Source: Todiramphus chloris collaris (taxonomy: Eukaryota; Chordata; Aves; Coraciiformes; Alcedinidae). Taken from it: 64,000 nt of DNA. Below the pieces are notes generated by a model. The model saw nothing but the letters and a program-made list of their open reading frames with translations, made no database searches and was not told where the DNA came from. The position numbers were made by a program, and so were the translations under genes. The stretch is taken from the NCBI GenBank assembly GCA_025345505.1, contig JANVCC010000219.1:1034339-1098338 (forward strand). The letters are read 5' to 3'. Shown one piece after another: positions 10,109 to 19,279 of the stretch (the first letter of the stretch is position 1; the number at the start of each line of letters is the position of its first letter).

Positions 10109-10774
10109 CAACGCGCTCGAACCACCCCCGCCCTCCGCGAGCTGCTGCTGGGCGGCGAGAAATCCCCGTAAATACTGCAGAGCATCCTCCCAAAAACTCT
10201 GCGAGAACTCTGTCCGGGCCCCTGCGTCACTCGGGGCCCGGGGGAGCGGGGGGGGTTTGGCCGCCGAGGGAAGGGGCGTAGCACGAAGCGGTTTTGGGAC
10301 GGAGAGTCCTTTCGGTGCTGCCATTTCGGAGCCCGGGGGCAGGACGTGGGGAGCAGCCGCCTCTGGCAGTGAGGAAGCAGAGCCGGAAAGACCCCCCCCC
10401 GGTGAGCAACTCCCACCCTGGCCCCACTGCAGCACGGGGGGGACGTTGGAAGGGAGCAGCAGATGAGCTGGTGGATAAAGTGGCATCGCTTCCAGATAAG
10501 AACCGCGGGGGAAGAGCTGCTCTGCTGCTGGAAAGCGGGGCCAAAAGCGGTGGCACGGGGGGTGGGAGATGCTGGGCTGGTGGGACAGGGGTTGATTTTG
10601 GCCAAGAGGCAGCAGCTGAGGTGCGAGGGGGCACGGCTGCCTTCCCCCCTTCAAATTCTGGGGCGACTTGCCCCGATTTCAGAAGGCTGAGGTTTGCACG
10701 GCCATGCCCGTCAACCGGCCCCATTGCCTGGCAGAGCCTCTCCCATTTCTCCTCCAGGCCCCGGTGCGAGGAAG

Positions 10775-11932
10775 ATGAAGGTCCTGCTGGCCCTGGCGCT
10801 GCTGTTCGCCTGCTGTAAGTGCAGCCGTTCCCCGAGCCACGGCCGGCAGCCAGGCTGCGACCCCGCGCTGACGTGGGGAACATCCCCAAATCCCCGCTCC
10901 ACTCTCCAGGGAGCCCCCCAGCAAAGCCTTCCTCTCTCCCCCTGCTCCCCACGCATCCTGTCTGCCGGCAACTCACCGACCCCTTCTCCGGCGGCTGCAG
11001 GCGCGTGCCCAGCTCGGGGGAAGCACCCGCGTGCCTTCGCCCCGGGACTCGAGGGGAGCACCGTCGGGAACCTGACCGCCCACGGCTGCTACTCGGGATG
11101 GGGCGGCAGCGGCACCTCGACGGCTGTCATGGACCGGTACAGGCAACGCTGCCGGGAGGGCTAACGCTGGCCCTGGGGTAAACCTGGGGCTTGGGAGCAA
11201 GCCCAGCAGCACCCTCTGAAGCTTGGCAAAACACGGATGAGGTGCTGGGCAGCAGCGGGAAGGGGTTTTAGGGAAGGGGGGAAGCATTTACCCCAAATCC
11301 CAGCCTCGCAGTCAGTAGGGTTGTACCAGTGACAACCAGCTGGAGCCAGTGGGATGGCACCAGAGGAGAGACGGTCCCAAAGGACTCTGGGACCCGGGCA
11401 GGGGTTGTGTGGGGAAGCAGAGAAGAGGCTTGGCACAGGAACGGTGGGGAAGAGCAGCTCCCGGGTGATTTAGTGCAGGAGGAGGATGCGGGAGCTGGCA
11501 GCCCTTCCCACCCGGCTTGCAGAGCCCGTGTGAGGCAGGTCAGAAGCGGCCGGTGCCGCGTTTCGGACCAGGCCGGGCTCTCCTCCTCCCCGCAGGTGCT
11601 GCCTGCTCCGCGCCTGCTGCTTTGCCAAGCTGGCTGCCCGGCGCTGCCGCGTGGGACCGATCCAGCCCCTCTCAGCATCCCGGCCGGGAATCCCCACCTG
11701 CAGTGAGTCAGCGGGGTTCGGGGGCTCCCTCCTTTGGGGGGGGCCCTTTTTGGGCCAGCATCCCAACGAGAAGGTCCTGAGCTGCGCTTTCTCCCCGGTC
11801 CCTGCAGGATCCGGGAGCTGGTGCCAGCGAGGCGCCTGCAGATGCGAGCGGGCGGCCCAGCTCTGCCGCTTGCGCGGCCGGGGGCTGCTCCGGCGTCGCG
11901 GCAAGTGCCGGGGGAGAGCCGGGCGGTGTTGA
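10775..11932 (+). CDS. catalytically inactive PLA2-like protein
   Basis: Four coding exons with family-typical phases: 10775-10814, 11001-11136, 11596-11702, 11808-11932 (408 nt, 135 aa), no internal stop. Exon 3 is exactly 107 nt, as in the other three PLA2 genes. A leader (MKVLLALALLFAC) precedes the chain, and an acceptor ends at 10757, 17 nt before the ATG. The Ca loop reads GCYSGWGG, with Cys29 changed to Ser. The active site reads CCLLRACCF, so His48 is Arg, Asp49 is Ala and Tyr52 is Phe. The Asp99 motif reads CRCER, with Glu. Helix 1 (the MI..TGK region) is not recognisable. Cys50 and a C-terminal Cys (GRC) keep the group II pattern. The last exon holds about a dozen Arg and one Lys against one Glu. 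One sequon (NLT) is present. Donor 2 (GTACAG) is weak. It cannot be a normal PLA2 enzyme; it may be a secreted cationic ligand or antimicrobial scaffold, or a newly dying gene. It sits where human has PLA2G2A. Confidence 0.78.
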
Positions 11933-12010
11933 AGCCGAAGGGCTCTTTGCTAAACCACCTCCAGGCTGACAAGCGAAGAGACGGGAGCGCTGCCGGGTGA
12001 GCATCCCGAG

Positions 12011-12072
12011 CTTGGCGGGTCCTGATCTTGGCAGGTCCCAATCTTGGCGGGTCCCAATCTTGGCGGGTCTCC
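12011..12072. repeat. 16-bp tandem repeat, about 4 copies
   Basis: Copies of CTTGGCGGGTCCCAAT with single-base changes, in the 3' UTR of the inactive PLA2-like gene. A smaller repeat (CGTGCATACCTGCC, about 18 bp) lies at about 12515-12560. Confidence 0.85.
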
Positions 12073-12356
12073 AGCTCGGGGGCTGTTTTTGGCTTCGACA
12101 GGAGGCCAAGAGCCCTCTGGGGAAGCTGCGCCAGGATGCACTGGACGGGAGGCTGGAAAGCGGCACAGACGCCGCGTTTCAGCCCGGAAAAACAAGGCAG
12201 GGGTGGACACCTGGGCCTCGCGGCAGCGAAGGGCGAGATGGAAACCAGCACAAGCCTCTCCGCTGAGCCCCGCTTCCCCTTGGCTCGAGCTCCCGGCGCA
12301 GCCTGGCAGCCTCCTCTGCTTTTTGCTTCCCTGCGGATTCTTTCTTGTTGCTCCGA

Positions 12357-12362
12357 AATAAA
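12357..12362 (+). promoter_or_regulatory. poly(A) signal of the inactive PLA2-like gene
   Basis: AATAAA about 425 nt after the stop, in context GCTCCGAAATAAAACC. Its presence argues that the gene still has a complete transcription unit. Confidence 0.55.
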
Positions 12363-12379
12363 ACCAGAGAGCGCAAACC

Positions 12380-14960
12380 CTCGGCCCCCGGTGCGACGCG
12401 ACTCGGCTGAGCCCGGCAACCACCCCTTGCAGGCAGCGGGGAGAAGCTGACCTCCCAGCCAGGTTTCCCATCACAGTACCCCCCAGGAGTGATACCTGAG
12501 GGGCGATGCATCGCCCACCCGTGCATACCTGCCCCCCGTGCATACCTGCCCCCCGTGCCCAGCCATGAGCCTTCAAGCTCTGAGAATTGGCGACTGCTCC
12601 GAGGCAGAGAAATCGGAGCTGGTGTGAATGGCAGGGGGAGGGCTGGGCGCTGGCAACCTTCGCTGGGATGGGGTGGCCGGGGAGCTTGCTTCACACCCAC
12701 CGCCGAGCAAAACATTGGGCTCATCAGAAAAGAATGTTTTGGCCCAATTCTGCAGCAACCCCTTAGGAAAAAAGGCAGCTCAGGCGGTGGCTGCTTCCCC
12801 CCCTTGACCACTGTAGCATCTCCACCGTGCTGGTTTTATGCCCTGCAGACCAGTTCAGCAGGGTTGAGCCCCTGGGAGGATCTGAGCTGCAAAGTCCCGT
12901 GGGGCTCAGCAGTTAAACAGAGCTACAGAAACAGCCTCAAAACGCTGTTTCCCTGGGGGGTGGCACCCTGGGCATCGGCAGCTGTCATCCCCACCCTGGC
13001 GGTGATGGCATCAGGAAATACCCCTTAAATCAGCCACACTGCCCCTGCACAGAGCCCGGGCACCAAGCCCCAGCAGCCTCCTCAGCCAGCAGCACTCAGT
13101 CCAGGGCAGGCAGGGAAGGAGCCCAACAGCTCCTGTGTGCAAGGCTCAAACCAAGGAGCAAACGCTCGCCGAGCTGGGAGAGGGGTGTTTCAGGAGGAGC
13201 TGAAGCACACTCTCCCCGCGTACATTTGGGATAAATTTTAACCCCCTCTATATTTTTTTTCCTTGGACACCTCATCCATTCATAGAGAGCTCTGGGCACT
13301 GATGTGTTGGCACAGATACTGCACCCCCTGGGCCTGCTGCAGTAAATTGGGCTGAAAAAGTGGAGTTTTGCATCCTGTGAAAGAAATGAAATCCAGGAAG
13401 CGTTCGGCCCGGGGCAGGAATGTCCCCAAATTCCTGGCTGTCACTTCACGTTTGGGGAGGGGGCTGCTGCAAACGCGCCGTGGGAAAAGGAGTTAGGGCA
13501 GAGGGGAAGCTCAACCAGCTTGCCTCACAAAAATATCCCTACTCATATAAAGCCAGTGGTAAAAACCAGCTGCAGACTCAGAAAACCTTGAGCTACAACC
13601 CCCCCCCAGTTCAGCCCATCAACCCACCACTGTCCCCACGGTTTCAGTTGGCCCGGAGAGCTGACGAGAAAAGGGTAAGTGGAGCGGTGCCAGCCAGGGG
13701 AAGAGATGTTGCTGAGGCCCTGGCCCGAGTTCCCTTTTCTCACCATCTCTCCGATTCCCACCCAAGCTGCATCCTCATTCCCTGCCTCAGTTTCCCTATC
13801 AGCGATGCAGGGGGGATTTCCCTCCCCTGCCCGTGCCGGAGTTCCCCACAAAGCACCTGCGACCCCTGCCAGAAGGAAACTGAAGCGATTGCCTGGCATC
13901 ACCTATTCCGGGAGAGATTCTCTCCAAGCAAATGACATCACCACCCTCGTTTTTCACCCTGCCATTATACACCAGTTGCTTTTGTGTGTGTCTCCTTACT
14001 CCACTGCTTGCTTCTACGCCATCGAGACATCAGGAAACACAAAGTCACCCACCTTCCCCTTCTCCCTCAGAGTTCTCCCGGTTTCCTCAGGGATGCTGAG
14101 ATACCCACAGACTCCAGCCCAGTCTGCCCTGCTCATCCCAGCCCAGCGAAACCCCCTGCCACGGATGCCAGGGGAGGATCCTGTCGTGGGATGAGAGATG
14201 AAGGATCCTCCACAACTCCGGGGCAGCGGCAGTTTAAGATTTACTAGCAGTAAATCCCAAGATTAGGGTGCAGGGTTTTTAAACAATACTTAATCTTATC
14301 AGCCAATTATCAGAGCGGTTTAATAAAGTTTACCACAATCAACGCAGAGACTCGGCTAAGGCTGGAACACGGCAACGTTCCCACGAGACTTGGGGCAAAG
14401 CGAGATCTTGGAAATCCTCACCAGAGCCTGCTCTTCAAAACCCCCGTGAGATCCACCCCGAGAGGCATCCGAGCCCAGGGAGACAGGGGGGCAGAGCTCA
14501 CCGTGACCCTGGCAGCTCCGAGGGGCTCACCGAGGATCATGAGATGATTGATTTTGGCCAGTAGTTTTCCATTTTGGCCACCATTCTTGTCAGGAGATTC
14601 TGGTACCTTCCAGAGCGGGCTACAGTCCAGGCAGCAGGAGCTGCAGCTTAGGGAGTGCCTAATTGCCCCAACTCACCCTGCCCGTAACCAGGACACAAAA
14701 GTGCCAGATTTTACTCGAGATAAGAAGGTGCCAGCTCGTCCCAGCCCACTGCGCTCGTAACCAAGACAGGAACACAATGTTGGCTGCTCCCGCCATCGCA
14801 ACGTGGCCCGGGGGGTCCGCAGCACCGCGTTCCCCCAGCCCAGGGCATCCTCCAGCCGGGGCCTCCCTCCGCTCGCGCAGGTAGCGCAACTAATGCGGCC
14901 AGGATTGTCAATATTTGCCCACTTTGGGCTCTCCAAAGGAGGGGCCCTGCCGAGCAGGTA
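12380..14960. other. intergenic between the inactive PLA2-like gene and PLA2G2E
   Basis: No coding exon recognised. I searched by eye for the CC..HDCC exon 3 pattern and found none on the + strand. The only structured item is a TATA box plus donor at 13546-13675, listed separately. Confidence 0.5.
13546..13675 (+). promoter_or_regulatory. orphan PLA2-type promoter-like element
   Basis: TATAAA at 13546-13551 in the context CATATAAAGCCA, close to the CCATATAAAGCC of the first PLA2 gene, followed about 125 bp later by a perfect GTAAGT donor at 13675. No leader-peptide exon follows before PLA2G2E, which has its own TATA. It could be a distal PLA2G2E promoter, a relic of a lost paralogue, or chance. 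Confidence 0.3.
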
Positions 14961-14970
14961 CACGGTGGCC

Positions 14971-14977
14971 ATAAAAG
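14971..14977 (+). promoter_or_regulatory. PLA2G2E: TATA box of PLA2G2E
   Basis: ATAAAAG in GGCCATAAAAGGTG, 54 bp before the ATG, which leaves a 5' UTR of roughly 25 nt with no intron. A four-exon layout without a 5' UTR intron matches the known human PLA2G2E gene. An AT-rich CAATATTTGCCC lies about 60 bp upstream. Confidence 0.75.
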
Positions 14978-15024
14978 GTGTGACCAGGAGCACCTCGAGC
15001 TCACCGGAGCTGCCACCGCCAGAC

Positions 15025-16473
15025 ATGAGGCTCTTCTTGCTGCTCCTGTGCTGTGAGTACCCCCTGCCCAGCTCCCCCCCTTCACGATTTCTACCCAGAA
15101 ACAACCACGTTTTGGGGAGGGTGCAGATGTTGGGTGTTGCTCCATCGGGGTGCTTCTCCCTGGGTTCCTAACCCCCCGTCCCGTCTCCAGGCGCGTGGCT
15201 GGTCCCCGCCGGCTGCAACGTGCTCGAGTTCGGTGCGATGATCAAGTACAAGACGGGGAAATCGCCGCTGGCCTACAACGGCTACGGCTGCTACTGCGGC
15301 CTGGGGGGGTCCAAACAGCCGCTGGATAAGACCGACTGGTAAGTGGGGACCTGGAGAAGGGCAAGCAGGTGCCCTCAGCCCTTCCCTTCCCCGGGTGCAG
15401 CTCCTGGGAGCTGAGGAAGCAAAGCCAAAAAGTCAAGCGGGCACCCAAGCTTGTGAGGAGGGGCCGTTGGGTGCTCTCCAAAGCCCCCCGAGCGGGGGGA
15501 AAGCCCTTTGAGAGCAGGGCGGAGGTGGGGGAGCAGCGTCGGGCACCCACCCTGGTGATGCCGACGTGGCTGCTGCCCGACCCCCCGCCTGCGCCCGGCC
15601 ACAGCCGCCAAGGTGCTGCTCACCCGAGGGTCAGCACCCCACCAACGTCCCCACCCCACCCCGAGCATCGCTCTTGTGCTCCCAGGTGCTGCCACGCTCA
15701 CGACTGCTGCTACAAGAAGCTGTCCTCCTCTCACTGCAACCCCAAGCTGGTCACCTACAAATACCAGCTGCGGAAGGGCCAGATAACCTGCAGTAAGGAA
15801 CGGCTCCGCGCTCCCCATCCGCCTCTCTGCCGAGATGTCCATCGTGGCTTGGGAAGCACTTGCTGGGAAGGGGGTGGAGAGGAGGGGAAAAGTGCCAGGA
15901 ATAAGGCAAACATTTATTTGCTATGACTAAGGTGAAGTTTAGGGCTTGGAGACCTTCCAAAGGATGGGGCTGGCCTCTCTGTAGAGGCCAAATACCGCGG
16001 GTTTGAGGTGACACTCCCCCCTTGGATGGGGACCTGGCACTGCTGCCTCTATTTCCCCAGAGCAAACACAGCCGTTTCAGGGTGAGTGGGTCCAAACAAA
16101 GCCCTTCCCTCTGACCAAAACAAGTCCCTATAAACACATAGGGTGATAACGTAAATTAAGTAGCTCCTCCAGAGCCTCGGGCAGCAGCAGGGGTCAGAGG
16201 ACCACCCAAGACCCCCCAACCTCGGCGTGGGGGCTGCGTACACCCCAGGGATGGTCCAAAAAACATCCCCCCCATCCTCACACCCTTCTCCTGACTTCAT
16301 CCCCTCCCCCACCCCACAATTTTCTTCCAGAATCCGGGTCTTGGTGCCAAAGACGGAGCTGCGAGTGCGACAAGGCGGCGGCAGAGTGCTTCCAGAGGAC
16401 AGCCAAGAGCTACCGCAAGGCGTACAAGAACTACCCCAACCACCGCTGCAGGGGCCGCACTCCCTCCTGCTAG
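15025..16473 (+). CDS. PLA2G2E: secreted phospholipase A2 group IIE
   Basis: Exons 15025-15052, 15191-15338, 15686-15792, 16331-16473 (426 nt, 141 aa), all with GT-AG junctions. Product: secreted Ca-dependent phospholipase A2 acting on phospholipid sn-2 esters. The leader is [17 protein letters not shown], and the mature chain begins NVLEFGAMI with 25 residues up to Cys27, as in human IIE. Ca loop [21 protein letters not shown] (His48, Asp49, Tyr52) and CECDKAA (Asp99) are complete. The C-terminus RTPSC matches the IIE style TPPC. It is the PLA2 gene next to OTUD3 and runs opposite to OTUD3, as in human. Poly(A) signal AATAAA at 16663-16668. Confidence 0.95.
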
Positions 16474-16662
16474 ACTCACCGGGCTCCAAACCGGACCAAA
16501 ATGGGCTCCATCCTGGGGGTTTTGCCTTCCCTGTGCCCAGGCGGGGCACAGCCCGGCCCTGGGACACTGGAAGGGTGTTCAGAGCCTTTCCCCAGAACCA
16601 GCGTGCAGGGAAAGGCTGCTCCCCACGATCCAGCAACCCCGAGAAACAAGGGAATCCCTGCA

Positions 16663-16668
16663 AATAAA
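16663..16668 (+). promoter_or_regulatory. PLA2G2E: poly(A) signal of PLA2G2E
   Basis: AATAAA in CTGCAAATAAAAAG, 190 nt after the stop codon, followed by a T/G-rich stretch (GTTGTTTGTGTTTT at about 16700). Confidence 0.8.
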
Positions 16669-16699
16669 AAGTAATTTTCCGAGGCAATTCCGAAAGCGT

Positions 16700-18220
16700 T
16701 GTTTGTGTTTTAAGAGTCGATGGGGGAAGGGGTGGGGAGCTTCACGGCTGGTCTTCTGAACTCAATACTCGTGTGCACAAAGGGATTTGCATCCTGGTAA
16801 CCGCTGTTTGAGACTCGAAGTGGCACTGGAGCGGCCGAACGGTCAGTTTAGGGCATGGCAGAAAGAAAGAAATGATCAACAGCCATCAGAAATGTAGCAA
16901 ATGGAACCCATCCACAGCAACAGCGAGGGGCTGCTGCACCCCAACCCCACGGCAGGCCCCAACCCAGCCCCAGGCTGCTCCTAATGACCCTAATGACCTT
17001 CAGCAATTAGCAGCAGAGCTGCGGGGAGCATGGCGGTGGTGGGCTCAGGGCTTGTGTCTTCCTCACACCCCATCTCCAGCAGAGTCCTCGCAGGGCTGGG
17101 CAGGTCTCCTCAGGCCACAGCTCCCTCCAGCCACCTCCTCACTTACCACATCTGCACAGGATCCAATTAGCACTAATTAGCAGCTGCCCCAGGCCTCCAT
17201 GGAGGCACCTCCTGTTTCAGTGCCACCTCAGAGCTGCGTTCTGCACACCTTCAGAGCCAGGGGGTCCGAAAATAGAGGTGTTTTGAGGGTGTTTGAGTTT
17301 CATTCGGTGTCGAGGGCTCCTGCCTGGCTCCATGAAGAGTTTCATCAGGTCCAACATCCCCTCCCCTTCCTCACACCTCCTGTGGTGTCTTTAAACTCTC
17401 CACAAAAATCACTTGTTCCTGGTTTTTCTGGTGCCACTCAAGGGCTCTGGGATGAGCGAGGAGAGCTGGGACAGAGCTGAGGAAGCCGATGCTGCCCTCT
17501 AAGGTCTGTGCCTGGGAACAGGCTCAACATGAGCACAAAATCATTTCCATCTCACCCAACCATGAAGAACGAGCCAATTTCCCCCCCTTGCAGGCAAAGC
17601 TCCCGAAGCTGGTGAAAGCTGGCAGGTGAACGCACACCCCAGCAGCCCCGGGAAGGGTTCGGACCCTGCAGACGGGTTAAATTCGTCTGAAGGCTTTTCC
17701 TGTGAACCCCCAGCACGCCCCGCACACAGCTCCGCTCGCAGCGTTCAGCCCCCGCGTCTTCGCGACATTTTGCTGCACTCAGGACCCAAAACCCCAGAGG
17801 TTTGGTGCAGAAATGGGTGTCCTGCCAAATGTCTGGAGGGGGGAAAGGAGACAACTCCCCTGGTTTCAACCAGCACCCTCTGAGAAGGCACGGGGTGCAG
17901 CAGAAACCGAGCAGCACAAGCAGAAGAGCCTCCCTGTACAGAGCCCGGCCAGGATGTGCTCATGGACAGCAGACAGAATGAGGCTAAATGCTTAACATTT
18001 CCAGTTCAGCTGAACTCCTTACCCACAGGGGCAGGACTGGGGGGGGAAATAAGTCTGTGGAAGATGACAGCAGTAGAGAGGATGGAGGGAAAGCAGCTTT
18101 GTACATCATCCTGCCACACACTCGCTTTCCAGAGGCTGACAGCATCTCCCTGGGGACAGTGTTTTTAGCAGGGCCTGTTGGGACAGGACAAGGTTTAGTT
18201 TGAACTAAGAGAGATTCAGA
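16700..18220. other. intergenic, no gene seen
   Basis: No exon with matching splice sites or known domain. It contains a cluster of TAAT/ATTA words near 16980-17180 (CTAATGACCCTAATGACC and CAATTAGCACTAATTAGC) that could be homeodomain-type sites. Function is unknown. Confidence 0.45.
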
Positions 18221-18229
18221 CCAGAGAGA

Positions 18230-19275
18230 AAGTAGAAAATTTTGACACTCGGGATGGTGAGAGCCTGGCCCAGGGTGCCCAGAGAGGTGGTGGCTGCCCC
18301 ATCCCTGGCACCATTGCAGGGGAGGTTGCCCGGGGCTCTGAGCACCCTGCTCTAGCTGCAGATGGCCCTGCTCCCTGCAGGGGCTTGGACCAGATGAGCT
18401 TAGAATCATAGAATGTTAGGGGTTGGAAAGGACCTAGAAAGATCATCCAGTCCAACCCCCTGCCAGAGCAGGATCCCCTAGACCAGGTCACACAGGAAGG
18501 TGTCCAGGAGGGGTTTGAACGCCTCCAGAGAAGGAGACTCCACAGCCCCCCTGGGCAGCCCGGTCCAGGCTCCATCACCCTCACAGGGAAAAAGTTTTTC
18601 CTTGTGTTTACCCTAAACCTCGTGTGCTCCAACTCACTCCCATTGCCTCTTGTCCTATCGTTGGATGACATTGAGAAGAGCCTGGCTCCATCCTCCTGAC
18701 ACTCACCCTTAGCATATTTATAGACATTACTGAGGTCCCCCCTCAGCCTCCTCTTCCCCAGGCTAAAGAGCCCCAGCTCTCTCAGCCTCTCCTCAGAAGG
18801 GAGATGCTCCACTCCCTTAATCATCTTGGTGGCCCTGTGCTGGACTCTCTCCAGTAGCTCTCTGTCCTTCTTGAACTGGGGAGCCCAGAACTGGACACAG
18901 TGTTCCAGGTGGGGCCTCACCAGGGCAGAGCAGAGGGGAGGAGAACCTCCCTCGCCCTGCTGACCACACTCTTCTCAATGCCCCCCAGGATGCCATTGGC
19001 CTTCTTGGCCACGAGGGCCCACTGTTGGCTCATGGTCATCCTGCTGCCCACCAGGACCCCGAGGTCTTTTCCCCAGAGCTGCTCTGCAAGAGCTCAGCCC
19101 CCAGCCTGTACTGATCCACGGGGCTGTTCTTCCCCAGATGCAGCACTTTACACTTGCTCCTGTTAAATTGCATTCGATTTCTCCCTGCCCAGCTCTCCAG
19201 CCTGTCCAGCTCACACTGGATGGCAAAAAAGCTTGAAAGCTCCTTGCCCACCCAAACCAGCCTGTGGTTCTGTGG
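18230..19275 (+). mobile_element. CR1 LINE fragment split by a second CR1
   Basis: The left part, 18230-18400, matches the + strand CR1 at 40040-40235 (GCCCAGAGAGGTGGTGGCTGCCCC to GGGGCTTGGACCAGATGAGC). The right part, from about 19229, supplies the missing tail (CCTTGCCCACCCAAACCAGCCTGTGGTTCTGTGG). Between them sits a - strand CR1 of about 830 bp. Confidence 0.8.
18401..19228 (-). mobile_element. CR1 LINE inserted inside another CR1
   Basis: Begins AGAATCATAGAATGTTAGGGGTTGG and extends about 830 bp into the 3' end of the reverse transcriptase-UTR region. It is among the longest CR1 copies here. A short AGCTT occurs on both sides and may be the target-site duplication. Confidence 0.88.
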
Positions 19276-19279
19276 CAGC

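Noticed and set aside
11268-12419. 383-codon open frame on the - strand
   Set aside because: Antisense to exons 3-4 of the PLA2-like gene in GC-rich DNA, with no domain and no conserved splice structure.
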